DNA of 64,000 nucleotides from Solea solea. Its lineage: Eukaryota; Chordata; Actinopteri; Pleuronectiformes; Soleidae. Below the pieces are notes generated by a model, which saw nothing but the letters and a program-made list of their open reading frames with translations, was not told the origin of the DNA and did not search any database. Both the position numbers and the translations under genes were made by a program. How positions within the stretch are numbered: the stretch's first letter is position 1; the number at the start of each line of letters is the position of its first letter. Positions 37,211 through 48,320 of the stretch are shown in pieces. The stretch is from contig NC_081146.1 in NCBI RefSeq assembly GCF_958295425.1, positions 27,108,764 to 27,172,763 on the forward strand. Direction: 5' to 3'.

Positions 37211-38639
37211 TGGTTTGATGTGATGATGATTGTCAATGTTAATATTTTCACTCCAGCATATTAAAAATTATAACAATAAAAATTGAACATTTTATGAAGA
37301 AACTATGAGACTTTAAACATTTTGCTAGCAGGGGATTGTATTGTTCTCTTGTTTGTTGATGATCATTTCAATTTACATCACTTTTACACATGTGTTTATA
37401 TAAATGAAGTCGGATTGATTGATTGAACTGCACTGTAATCTATAGTATGATGTGCTTCTGTTGTGTTTTTTTACTTACACTTGATGTCTAGAGAGATGAG
37501 CCTCTCATAGACCAGTGTGGTGTTAGGGTAGAAGACCCTGCAGCCCAGCAGCTGTCCATTGTGCATTGGTCTGGGTGTGAAGGTGAGTGTGCTGGAGAGC
37601 ACCGCCGTGTTGCTGTCTTCCTGGTAGTCAGTAGAGAGCTCCGGGTCAGGCAGGTAGTCCGTGTACATCCACTGGATCTCAGGCGTCATGTCAGGGCAAT
37701 TGTCAGGAGCATAACACGTCAACTCAAGACTCTCATCACTGACGATCTCCTCTGGAACGTCGATGTTGGGCTGATCTAGTGAACAGCAAGAGAAAGCTCA
37801 GGTTAGTAAAGAGGCATTTTAGTTTTTATACACAGATAAATCCTTTTATAAAAGTGCAAACGGCAACATAAAGTAAATACTAACGTACACAGCCATATGT
37901 ATTTTATATGAAATCAACTTCACATTGACCTGTCAAAGTAAACTAACCTGGTAATAAATGATTATATGTATGATGGATAAACCGTTGCTTATTTGATCTA
38001 CAACATGGTTTCAGTATTTATTTAATGATTCTCGCTCATCACTACATTTCATGCCATTGTGATCATTTATCCTACCAAGAACTCTGAGCTCAGAGAAGTC
38101 TGGATATGTATACATGTTGGCTCCACCGAGGTCAGCACGGAAATAGTATCTTCCTGAGTGCTCTGGGCCGATGTTGTTGATCAGCAGAGTGCAGTTCCTC
38201 TGGTGCAGGTCACCCAGCAGCTTGGTGCGGCCCTTATAGCTCTCGTGTACAATGTCTGTGCGTGTCTTAAACACTACTGGAGGGAAGAGTTGAGGATAGG
38301 GTTGGCCAAAGTACCAGATACCGTGAATACCACGGTATGGCCTGATGCCAGACGGATACATGAAGGTGCACGGGATGACCACGCAGGAGTTTGTCATGGC
38401 CGAGATGTCACGAGGGACCCAGACGTTCCACTGGCAACTGGCATCTGAGGGAAGATCGGAGCGTGAAGATCAGACCGTGACGTGTGATTACAACAACTCT
38501 CTTTAGACGTTTTCATCAGGAAACGTATCAACTGTGATGAAGTCGAGTGATTTGTTTTGTTTCGTTTACCATTGATGATCAACAGCAGTGTTAAGAGCAG
38601 CTCCAAACACCACATGGTATCTGCTCGGTGCGAGACCAT
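30280..38639 (-). CDS. mag: Myelin-associated glycoprotein (Siglec-4), nine coding exons, 625 aa
   Basis: Glial cell-surface sialic-acid-binding receptor at the axon-myelin contact. Coding exons: 38615 (or 38639)-38570 (signal peptide), 38444-38076 (V-set), 37775-37479, 36566-36309, 36011-35751, 34811-34503 (Ig2-Ig5), 31791-31692 (membrane helix), 31153-31015, 30378-30280. With the start at 38615 the total is 1878 bp, 625 aa; human L-MAG is 626. The V-set shows [25 protein letters not shown] and [11 protein letters not shown], with the Arg that binds sialic acid. Ig2 has the YAPDNCP motif. The tail has LSYSAV (ITIM), DYQPV and MNYAVLEF. Two in-frame ATGs (38639, 38615) follow an acceptor at 38645, so an upstream non-coding exon is needed. 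The exon from 31153 can also be read through (see next entry). Confidence 0.94.
30982..31153 (-). CDS. mag: Read-through form of mag tail exon giving a second C-terminus (603 aa)
   Basis: If the donor AAAGTG|GTGAGA at 31015/31014 is not used, the frame stays open for ten more codons ([10 protein letters not shown]) to TAA at 30982-30984. The protein would then be 603 aa and lose the last 32 residues with the DYQPV and MNYAVLEF tyrosine motifs. Mammalian MAG is known to have long and short tails made by alternative splicing. Here the mechanism would be intron retention with early polyadenylation, which is inference. Confidence 0.5.
32300..32830 (-). mobile_element. Tc1-type transposase relic in mag intron
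   Basis: On the minus strand, pieces in order are [16 protein letters not shown] (second DNA-binding helix), [13 protein letters not shown] text, and [20 protein letters not shown], which is the catalytic-region phrase of Tc1 transposases (QDNDPKHTSK). Frames shift and stops occur. A hAT-like end, CAGTGGCGGACGCTGGT, lies just beside it at about 32011. Confidence 0.7.
32853..32945. repeat. SINE-like fragment in mag intron
   Basis: Contains GTCCTTGGGCAAGACATTTA and ACCCCATGTTGCTCCTGG, the middle part of the same family seen at 18467. Confidence 0.5.
32983..33033. repeat. Short tandem repeat, about three units of about 21 bp
   Basis: The unit CACTAGAACTGGCACTAGA recurs three times in the mag intron. 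Confidence 0.8.
33430..34120 (+). mobile_element. L2-type LINE 3' end (reverse transcriptase C-terminus)
   Basis: The frame around 33480-33759 reads [39 protein letters not shown] and [15 protein letters not shown], the usual C-terminal end of fish L2/Maui-type reverse transcriptases. It is followed by an untranslated tail that ends in AAATACAAATACAAATAC near 34110-34130. Sense strand is opposite to mag. Confidence 0.7.
35509..35630 (+). repeat. tRNA-derived SINE in mag intron
   Basis: The start GAGTGGCTCAGTGGTTAAGA looks like an A box, and CACAAGTTCAACTCC like a B box, at tRNA-like spacing. It is followed by a tail GTTGCTTTGGATAATGTAATG common to fish SINEs. Confidence 0.6.
37172..37209. 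repeat. TG microsatellite in mag intron
   Basis: About 19 TG units between the Ig2 and Ig3 exons. Confidence 0.95.
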
Positions 38640-39520
38640 AGACCTCTGGAACAGGTGGTATTCTGTCAGTGAGTACATGCATCACAAACATGTGACTGGA
38701 CTCTTACAGAACATTCATGCTTATATGAACGTATGATGTGAATATGAAGTCAATATGTCCTCAAATGTCCTTCTGTCTAAGAGTCACAGAGGAAAATGTC
38801 CTCTCTAAAACACACTGTATTATGAATGAAAATCACATGATCATTTTCTTTTTCAATTTACCCACAAATCAGTTTTTTGTGCAAGCATTTTAAATCTCAA
38901 AAATCCTTGTATCACTGTTTATTTACAAACCCCATTTCCAGAAAAGTAAAGACTGATATACAAACTAAAGCCTTTGATTTGTTAATTGTTACTTGAACCT
39001 TTATTTAACAGATGTAATAGTATTTGTTAGATATTAATGTCTTCAACAGACATAAAAACTTTAGTGAACTTTTATCACATCACCATTTATTTTGATCATA
39101 CTTTTTGAGTCGTTTTGGAATTATAGATAATTATTATACTTAAATGTAAGAGACAGATCTGGACTGCACACACTCATGTTGTGAGTCACGCACAATGAAT
39201 GGAGTTGTTAGGGAAAGTCTTTGTCTTGATGGGAGCATGACATGAGTACCGACTGTCTTCCATACCATTACACGTGCTGCTTATTTTTATTGTTCTCTTT
39301 TTTATCTTTGTCACATTTAATCAAATAAAAACTTTAATCAAATAAAAAATGACTTTATTCCAATAAACTCTAAGTGTCACCGTAAATTGTCACCTTAAAA
39401 TGCTGTCGGTAAAACGAAACAAGGGCTGTGCAGGGCAGTTTGTCAGCAGCTCCACTAGAGGGTGTTCTCTCACACCCAGGCAGGTTGGAAACCTTTGTCT
39501 CTGTAAAGAAAAAAAAAGTG

Positions 39521-39522
<2 letters not shown>

Positions 39523-39574
<52 letters not shown>
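39523..39574. repeat. ATC trinucleotide microsatellite
   Basis: About 17 ATC units just upstream of mag. Homopolymer-coding frames on both strands are by-products of the repeat. Confidence 0.95.
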
Positions 39575-40078
39575 AGCAGTGACATCAGCGGTGTGTCCAC
39601 ACAGAGAGGACACATATAAGACACATGTATAGCCATGGACAATAAAGTCACACAGAAGCAGGTGCTACCTTGACAGAGGGAAAGTAAGGTGAATGTCAGT
39701 ATCACTGGGTCTTAAACACAATTTAAATAATGTTGTCACGGCTGAGGAAATTTAGAAAACTAAAAAAACTCTGATGTGGCTGCAATCGGTCTATGAATGC
39801 AAGGAAGAGCCTGAGTCTGTCAGTGTCAACGTTCAGTGACTCTTTCAGAGTTATTCCAACAGCACATTGAGTAGAAAGAGTTCATTTAACACCAATTCTG
39901 ATAAGGACCAAATTCACTCGCACACAGTGTTAAATGAACTCTTTAAGTGTTGATTTAACGCTGCAATATTTACTGTGTACTGCACGTCCTGACAGACAGA
40001 TCCCTCCTCTCTGGCTCTTCCTCAGTTTTCTCCCATTTTTCCAGGGTTTTTGTGGAGTTTTTCCTCATTCAATGTGAG

Positions 40079-40205
40079 GGTCTAAGGATAGAGGGTCTAA
40101 GGATAGAGGGTCTAAGGATAGAGGGTACCAGCTGCTGTACAGACTGTAAAGCCCTTTGAGGCAAATTGTCTTTTTGATGTTGGGCTATAGAAATAAAATT
40201 GACTT
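40079..40205 (+). repeat. Fish repeat with three copies of a 16-bp unit
   Basis: GGGTCTAAGGATAGAG is repeated three times at 40079-40126. It is followed by the GTAAAGCCCTTTGAGGCAAA tail and ends in TAGAAATAAAATTGACTTG. It is the opposite-strand match to 16800-17010. Confidence 0.65.
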
Positions 40206-40291
40206 GTCTTGACACACAGACCAATCAAAAATAATGACTAGCATCTGGCGCCCTCTGTTGGCCATAATGCCAAGTGCAGGCAAGTGCGGAA

Positions 40292-40318
40292 GCACACACA
40301 CACACACACACACACACC
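40292..40318. repeat. CA microsatellite
   Basis: About 13 CA units. Confidence 0.9.
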
Positions 40319-41249
40319 AAAAACAATACTTCACTCCACAGAGTGATAATAACAAAGTGAACTTCATTATCAAAGTAAGATTTCTGCCGTGCAGTCTGGT
40401 GCAGAACCATCATTCTCTAATTCTCCATGTTTCACTCATCAGTCAATACATAGTAACTGTGTTGCTGTTGATAACTACGTTAGATGATAAGGAAGAAAAA
40501 CAAAAAGACAGTGAAGGTCTGAGGTTTGGTCCTTTTTGCCTGGATCACCTGCTTTAAGGAGAGGACACACAGATTACACACCGAGTAAATGAATCACATT
40601 TTTTTCCAGCCATTTGCTCAGAATGTATGTGCGTATGCTTTTAGTAACATTCATAACTTGCTCTGGTTTGTGTTTTTCCCTTTTAAAGGATTTATTTCAA
40701 ATTTGAATGTATCTCCATGTCTGAAAGTTGCTTTATTTTTACAGCTGACTCGGGAGAATGATGGTATGAGAGCTGCACAATGGGCTGAAGACAAAGTCGA
40801 TGATCTAACTTGTGGACATGCTGACACTGGATACCGTGGTTCTGTACCCTGATAGTGTTTTAGTCACCACTGTTGCATCTCCCAGGTACAGAGCTGGGCA
40901 ACAATGCAAGAACAACAGGTTGTTGCTCATGCACCAGGTGTCCCTGCTCCACCCCGCTGGTGTGGTCTAAGGGAAAGACAGGAGCCTTTACAGCCTGGCT
41001 CTGATGGGGAGAGCCCAGGCCCTTTGTGGGATCTACTATAGCAACAGCTCTTAACTTAAAGGGTCACATGTTTGAGATGTCTTGACTCCACACACTGACC
41101 AAACTCTCTCTGATATCATGTCAACCTCCAACATCTGCGCTGCAACAAAAGGCTAATAGCAGGGCGAGTGTGCCCGGGCAGTCGTACAGTAGGACAGAAC
41201 AGATCCGAGCAGCCACACACGGCCACCACCACCACCACTGACCCCAAAG

Positions 41250-41281
41250 ACAATGGCCTCATTGATCGGGCAGACAAATGG
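41250..41281. promoter_or_regulatory. Pair of SOX-type motifs 2.6 kb upstream of mag
   Basis: ACAATGG at 41250-41256 and ACAAATGG at 41274-41281, with an inverted ATCAATG between them. SOX10 drives myelin genes in vertebrates. The role here is inference from motif and place only. Confidence 0.25.
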
Positions 41282-41327
41282 CTGCCACAGAGCATGTGTG
41301 TGCACACGGCACATGCAAAACACTTAC

Positions 41328-41433
41328 CTCATACCAGCCTCAGCACCAGGCTCCTGCAATCTCACAGTCCTGACGTCTCCTCCTGTTCTCCCTGAGACAA
41401 CGCTGCTGTTCTGGATTCTAGAGTGGTCAGCTT
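41328..41433 (-). other. mag: Possible non-coding 5' exon of mag
   Basis: On the minus strand a 106-bp segment is bounded by an acceptor (TTTCCCACAG, 41434 side) and a strong donor (GAG|GTAAGT at 41328/41327). The first coding exon of mag opens with an acceptor, so at least one upstream non-coding exon must exist, and this is the nearest good candidate. Not proven. Confidence 0.4.
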
Positions 41434-41771
41434 CTGTGGGAAAGGATAGTGAAGGGAGATAAAAAGAGTAGACAAGGACGAGAGGGCGTTTGTGTGGGTT
41501 CTGGTTTACATGTGGGCAGCTCTGAATATGCATTGAGGCATTTCTGGAGCAGTTGTTTGGCCCACTCAGCATTCCTTCCCTCTCTTCCATCATTTGTGTA
41601 AGCTGCACCATTTGTCTTCACGCCTTGAACCCTGAGCCGGCTCATTATTCAATCTCAAGACTCAAGACAGCAAATCACCGGCTCAACTATTTCATGCCAG
41701 TGATGCCTGCAAACATGAGGGCAACAACAGCACAGCCATGAATATGAGTAAGGTCATGTGTTACATGCAAA

Positions 41772-41830
41772 GTTTACATTTACATTGAAGCATTTAGCAG
41801 ACGCTTTTATCCAAAGCGACTTACAAGAGA
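41772..41830. repeat. Fish SINE-type tail
   Basis: Contains GCATTTAGCAGACGCTTTTA and TCCAAAGCGACTTACAA, a very common fish repeat phrase. Confidence 0.7.
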
Positions 41831-42232
41831 GGAATAAGCTACATAGAAGACAAATTACTTAAACTTAAGGGTCTATATCACATCAATAGACACAATAAAG
41901 TGTGTAAATGTAAAGACACCACTTTCATTGAAAAGGGTTGATGTTTCTGTCATGTGTATATTCAATGTTCTCTCTGCAGAGGAATGTCTGTAGGCGAGGA
42001 ACACAGCATACCAAGCATATGTCTCGTCAGAGGTCCACCTAGTTTACATACGCGAGACACAAAGACAACTTGTCCCACCAAAGGGAACTTTTTTCCATCC
42101 TCATTGTTACATGTAGGGTGAGTCACTGTATCCAAAAGCCATTTGGACATCATCCAAGTGATGGCACTATCATGAAGCCATGGAAAAGCTCGAGGGAATC
42201 GCTCTATAAACTAGCTGGAGATAAGTGGAGAT

Positions 42233-42233
42233 A

Positions 42234-42284
<51 letters not shown>

Positions 42285-42298
42285 GTATGTATATGTAT
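42233..42298. repeat. TA-rich microsatellite
   Basis: Alternating TA with occasional TGTA units. Confidence 0.9.
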
Positions 42299-42599
42299 CA
42301 TAAGTACGCTAGTATAAGTGTATAAGACAAACCAGCCAGAGCATGACTTTTACATTTTGAAAAGGAAGTTTACTACACAAATGACGAAGAACATCCTTTC
42401 TGCTGAACTTTAACCCAGAGGTGACCTGTGGCATAGGCAGCATCGGGCAAATGTTAGCAGCACTATCCATCCAGGGGCACATTCGTTTCTAGCAACTATA
42501 ATAATCAGAATCATACTTTCAAATAATCTCCACCTCTCCTCTGTCCCCCATTATTCCTTTGACCACAGCCGGTCGAGGCAGCTGCTGCACGTGTTTGAG

Positions 42600-42786
42600 T
42601 TTGCTTCTGTCAGAGATTTCTTCTTCAGTTAAAAGATGCCGAGTGTTTCCTACTGTTTGCTCATCGTGTGAATTGTTGGCTTTCTCTTCTCTCAATAATA
42701 TTGTATGGTTTTTGCCTCACTATGCACACTGCCTTGAGATAATATACGTTGTGATTTGGTGCTCTACAAATAAAACTGAATTGAAT
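42600..42786 (+). repeat. Fish SINE/LINE tail ending in AAATAAAACTGAATTGAATT
   Basis: Holds TTTCTCTTCTCTCAATAATA and GATTTGGTGCTCTACAAATA. A diverged copy is at about 33310-33425, in the mag intron. Confidence 0.6.
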
Positions 42787-43125
42787 TCATGTCTGAGGTT
42801 GGTGTCCTACCATGGTTTGCTAATCAATAAATATCTAGTTTTAACGTCAGTTAATGTTACTGCAGGTGAGCTGTGATGGAAACTAGTAACGTAGGTTACT
42901 AGTCCCACCTTACATTCCTCAGGGAAACTCATAAAGGTGACTTCTATTTCACATCTGGTTAACGTTTGCCCTGCTAGTAATAGTCACCCCTTTATAAATC
43001 ATAGTTGTAAGCCAAGGTGTCTGAAGTGTGTTTATAGTGTTAATCTTTAGATAAGTGTTAAAGTGCACGTCATTCATTTTAAAGTTAATATTCCATAATC
43101 TTGATTAAATAAGACTTTATTCATC

Positions 43126-43127
<2 letters not shown>

Positions 43128-43162
<35 letters not shown>

Positions 43163-43170
43163 CATACATA
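43128..43170. repeat. TA microsatellite
   Basis: About 15 TA units followed by three CATA units. Confidence 0.9.
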
Positions 43171-44413
43171 GTTATTATTGCAATTATGCAGTTATTTAAA
43201 TCCTACTTGTAATTTGTCTGGTTTCTTTAATATCTTATTTTGTGCAGTGCCTTATTTACATTATATTGATCATTTATTTCATGTCACTTGTTTACAGTTT
43301 TTATTTTGCGGTTAGATAAGTCTAATATTTTGTGGAGGCTATTAATATTGTATTTCAATTTCGTTGTACTCTAATTTATTTTACTTCTTCTTAACTGTTT
43401 TAATTGGATTAAAATGAATGAAAACAAATGGAAGATTTCAAAGATAAAGCTATTCAGTCTCTTAGGTGACGTGATGTCAATTTGCAGTGGAATTTATTAA
43501 AATTTGTAAAAAATAAAATAAAATGAAGTGGTGTAACCAGAAACAAATCAGAAGACAAAAATGGACTTCTTTGTTCTAAAAGTGCCAGACTTAGTGGTGA
43601 TAAGGACTCACCAAAGGGTTTCATTTGACACGTCAGACTTAAATGTAGAAAAAGTATAATGTAAATGCAGAGCAGAGCTGTGCAGGAAGTCAGGTCCATG
43701 TATCAAACTAGTGTTCACTGATACTGCAGTTGGTATATTGTATAATTATAATGATAAGAATAATAATTAAAACCGAGTTACCTGCAGTAATGTAGACACT
43801 TAGTTCTGTCGTAGTTCCATGACAGAACTTGCTTTTGGCCCGTGGCCTACAATCAGGGAAGAAATCATCTGATCTTTCATTGATTATCTAATGTAATCAA
43901 ACCCCACCATCATCATCATCATCATCATCAGTGATGCTACACCATGCTTCAGGGATTCAGCTCTGCTAAATGAGGCCATTACACCTTGTATGAGTCACTT
44001 TATATCATTGAATCGCTCACACAAGACGTCGACTGTGCCAAGAACAACATTTTCATTGTGAATCTTGTCTGTGGCTGATGATGCACAAGAGCTTTGCCTT
44101 TGCTACTGGACAGAGGAGTGGGAAAGAATGGGAATGTTGTAAGCCCGAACGTTGCCCTTTGCACGAGGGAGGAACTGAAGGAATTGTTTTTCCAGAGCAG
44201 GCCTGCTCACAGCTTGCACTGCAGGCTGTTTGCCTGCAGTGCCTGTTGTTTCACCACAAGCTACAAGGCCCTCACAATACTGCGAAGAGCAGATGGTCTT
44301 ACAACATGACATCTCCCAGTGCTACACACGGTGTGTGCTGGGCTGTGATGGCTCCAGTGCAACACACATTTAAACATATGCCAATATCTGAGCAGTCAGA
44401 TTCAGACTATACC

Positions 44414-44414
44414 A

Positions 44415-44443
<29 letters not shown>
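44414..44443. repeat. CA microsatellite
   Basis: About 15 CA units. Confidence 0.9.
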
Positions 44444-44445
<2 letters not shown>

Positions 44446-44816
44446 GGTTCCTTCTCTGTTCTATCAATGTTTTTTTTGAACTAACAGTTTCTCCATCTTG
44501 TTATCTTAGGTCTTCTGAGGTAACTGTGATTTGTGTTATTCTCCACATCCATAGGTGTGAGCCCCACGCCGCAGTGCTTATACTGGTCCACAGTGTGAAG
44601 TGAGCAGAGCAGAGAACAGCAGAGTGAAATTCAGTTGGCTGATCATCAACATGACAAAACACAAAACATGCCAAGCACCAACTGCTTCTCCACCTGCCAG
44701 GTCCCAGTGACTCTGGCAGGTCCCAGTGAACTGTGCACATGGTAAACCACAGGCCTCCGCGCTCATGAGAGTGTTTCCCTTCTGAATGACCACAAACAGA
44801 GCCATCACCTGTTCAG

Positions 44817-44933
<117 letters not shown>

Positions 44934-45049
44934 GTGAAGACAGTAGGTACACCACTGATCTTCCATCATCACCATCCTCATCTGATTTTAGTGAAATTGG
45001 AATATTAAACTGAAATAACTGGTCTGATTATTGTCATTCTTTGAAGCAT

Positions 45050-45096
45050 CTATCTATCTCTCTATCTCTCTATCTATCTCTCTATCTATCTCTCTA
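45050..45096. repeat. CTAT/CTCT microsatellite
   Basis: Alternating CTATCTAT and CTCTCTAT units. Confidence 0.9.
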
Positions 45097-45168
45097 CAGG
45101 ATAAACAGTATAATGGAAGAAAGGAATCTCAGGTCCTAGTTAGTGAAAAAGACAAAAGCCCCTCACCT

Positions 45169-45300
45169 GTGTAGGTGGTTGTGTCCGAGCCGCGGTCGCT
45201 CACCACCTGAGCGTTCCCTCTGACAATCACACACAAAGCATCACACGAGAACTCTTGCCACTCTCTGTACCAACCCCCACTGGTGGAGAATAAACCACCC
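45169..45300 (-). other. mag: Possible first non-coding exon of mag (donor side only)
   Basis: On the minus strand a non-repetitive segment ends with CACCTACACAG|GTGAGG, a good donor, within a repeat-poor patch. It could be a first exon joined to 41433. No TATA box or other anchor was seen, so this is weak. Confidence 0.2.
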
Positions 45301-46082
45301 TCCCGACTGCTGCCACCATCATCACCATCACATTATCCCTCCCATATGAAAATCAGTCTATCAGTGTAGCAGCATTGTCCTAAGACTCCGCCCAGAGGCA
45401 CAGCCATTCATTAATACACATGGGGGTCACAAAGGGCCACACTGTTCGCCCTCGCTCTAACAAATACGGGTGAGGCTTTGAGCTCTGAGGCATCTCCATC
45501 AGCACCTCCGGGTTGGTTTCTGCCGGATGGAACAGAACAGAACATATTTGAACATTTTGAACTGATGGAGTTCACATCCACATCCTTTTTGTTTGTTTGT
45601 GTTTGAGGGTCGTGTCAAAAACACAGGGAGAGTTTGGTGATGAGGAGGATGAGGATGATGAGAAGGCTAACGAAATGTCTGTGTGAATGAGTGTATGTAT
45701 CACATGCAAGTTGTGACCTCTGGGATTGACTGCGACCTTCATGAAGGATGAAGTGGTGAACAATGAATGAACGTGCTAAACTTCAGTACCTGAGAAGGAC
45801 TTGTGTGTGAACTGTGCCACCAGTGAATCATCTCACATCTCACATCTTCCTGAGCTTAAGATCATTTCAAAAGCAGAACACTGTTGCAGCAGAGGGAGGT
45901 TTGACATGTACAACAGTAAATATGCACCATGGTTCTCATGTGACCACTTTGTCGCCTGTTGCCCTTCAGTCCCTAAAATAATGTAGTAACTTAAATGTCA
46001 CTTTATGTTCACACTGACAGTAACAGTAACCGGGGCGACAGTAACTCCGTGCTAGAGCGAGTCTTCTTACAACTCAAATAGT

Positions 46083-46150
46083 AAAACCGTAGTGTGAAGC
46101 AGCTTTGAGTCGTCATCTAGACTAGAAAAGTGCTCTATGTACACCCATGA
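46083..46150. repeat. SINE-like tail fragment
   Basis: GTAGTGTGAAGCAGCTTTGA and CTAGAAAAGTGCTCTATGTA, a fragment of the family at 5868 and 26938. Confidence 0.55.
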
Positions 46151-46367
46151 ATGTGAATATGATAAGATATTGTAATGTCTGCTGTGGATATATATACTGT
46201 ACATATTGTTATATATATATATAAAAATATGTAGCAACAGAACGCAGATGTAAACCAGCGTCCTGATGCTCATGATAAACAAGTATTTCATTATTTGTGA
46301 AGTCCAAACCAAAATTCAACTTCACGAAGTGCTCCAAGCTCCTCATCTTTATTTAGCTTCAATAATA

Positions 46368-46760
46368 ATTCTCACTTTATCCTCATAATATTACGACTTT
46401 ATTCTCATAAAACGACTTTATTCTCATAATATTACGAATTTATTTTCATAATATTCCGACTTTATTCTCATATTACGAATTTATTTTCATATTACGACTT
46501 TATTCTCATATTACGACTTTATTCTAACGACTTTATTCTCATAATATTACGACTTTATTCTCATAATATTACGAATTTATTTTCATAATATTTCGACTTT
46601 ATTCTCATAATATTCCGACTTTATTCTTACAACTTTATTCTCATAATATTACGAATTTATTCTTATTACTTTATTCTCATAATATTATGACTTCATTCTC
46701 ATAATATTACGACAATATTCTCGTAATATTACGAATAATATTACAACTTTTTTCTCAAAA
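46368..46760. repeat. Minisatellite of ATTACGACTTTATTCTCATA-type units
   Basis: At least a dozen units of about 15-24 bp built from TTTATTCTCATAATATTACG, with internal variants (ATTACGAA, ATTCCGAC) and shortened units. Confidence 0.9.
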
Positions 46761-47030
46761 GAAAACCATTTTTTCTTCAGTTTGGCCCTAATACTCCATC
46801 CATATGTTAGTTTCACTTCAAAGGGTTACCAAGTGTGAGAAATTAGAAAAAAACACCATCTGCATTCGTATGAATGATATAATATTAATTATTATTATTT
46901 TATTGTTTTATGGGATGAAGTTTTCAAATGAAAATATTTTTTTTACACAAAGGAAGTGTGTTCTTACATTCAAAACAATGAAGAGAATAATATTCACATG
47001 TTATTGACTGTGTTTTTCACAGTGTACATT

Positions 47031-47033
47031 ATA

Positions 47034-47075
<42 letters not shown>

Positions 47076-47084
47076 AATAATAAA
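47031..47084. repeat. ATT microsatellite
   Basis: About 15 ATT units, then a short AAT mirror at the right edge. Confidence 0.95.
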
Positions 47085-47984
47085 CACAGTACAGCTCATA
47101 ACTCTATAGAAAACACTTGAACCTGCTGTTGGGACATAAAAGCTGTTGGTTCCCTCTGTAAGTTATGATATTGTGAAATCTGATTTAGAAGTTCATCACA
47201 ATGAAACTGAGTTGTCATTGGTTTGGTTGCTGCTCACTCTGATCTGCACTTCGATGTGTGACAGAAAAAAAGCACGAAACAGATTAAATGTATAAATGTG
47301 TGTGAGCTCTTTGCAGGTTTATTAAGACTAGAATGATCATGCTATATGAATACAGACCATTTAGGATTGTAAATATTTAGGCATGTGACAGGAAACTCAT
47401 CGACTTGACAGCAAAAATTAAAAATTAAAAAATAGATAAAGTTATTGATCCCAGTTATAACATTAGGAGTGTCCACACCATTGTATGGTGCTGTGATGCC
47501 TCAAGACTTGTTAACACACCCCCTCCCTGTTCGTGGACACAGGAGCCATTGTCTCCCAAGGCCTTCTGGGACAGAACAGCTCAGCTCAGCTCGAGCCTGT
47601 CACCACACAACACTGGGAAGTAGATGAGCACACATAATTGTCTTTTAATCACAACAATCCCTTTTTCTCTGCTCTCACTATTGTCTCTGTTTCTTGTTTG
47701 GCATTAGTCTTGCAGTTGTAACTCTTCAACTTGCTGCTACGAGCAATTTGACCAAGCCATGGCAACACTGTGAGCTTTGGCTTCGCAGGGCAGAGGCTTT
47801 GGGCCAGTTTAGGCTCATAAATGTATTAAAATGATTAAATCTATCCTATCCTCAATACATGACTTTTCACTGCCACCTCTGACAGAGCTTCGACCACGCC
47901 CCGAGCGAGGCAGGATACAAATGGGCCGCGTTTCGTCTCTCCATTGTTGAGGTAGCTGACCGGAGCTGTGGTCATAAGGTGGCC

Positions 47985-48320
47985 GGTGCCTGTCGTGGTG
48001 GTAACCCACTGAGCCTGATGGCACTTTGGCGGGTCGCTGAAGCAAAGATTTGGGCGTGGGAGGAGTTGGGTGAGGCCATGAAAAATGTTTTCTGGACAGT
48101 TTTGAGGAGATTCTGGTCCAAAATCTGGCACTTTGGGGGGGGGGGGGGGGGCAAGTGCACCGTCGACACTGTGCACAGTGGGGATTGGGTGCTGCTGACC
48201 TCAACTCGAGATCAGAGCCGCTGCTTCCCCGCATTGAGAGGAGCCAGGTGAGGTGGCTCAAGCCCCTGGTTAGGATGCCTCCTGGATGCCTCCCTGGTGA
48301 GGTGTTCTGGCTAGAGCTTC
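47985..48320 (+). mobile_element. RTE/Rex3-type LINE relic with a run of 17 G
   Basis: The frame at 47979-48110 reads WRVAEAKIWAWEELGEAMK then FWTVLRRFWSKIW, the linker region of the same LINE family as at 6665-7890, on the other strand. A G17 run (48135-48151) follows, then fragments of the end of the element (PPGCLPGEVFW at about 48280-48315). Everything between is deleted. Confidence 0.65.

Noticed and set aside
39370..39705. Open frames with poly-Asp, poly-Met, poly-Ser or poly-Ile
   Set aside because: All are translations of the ATC microsatellite in different frames, not genes.
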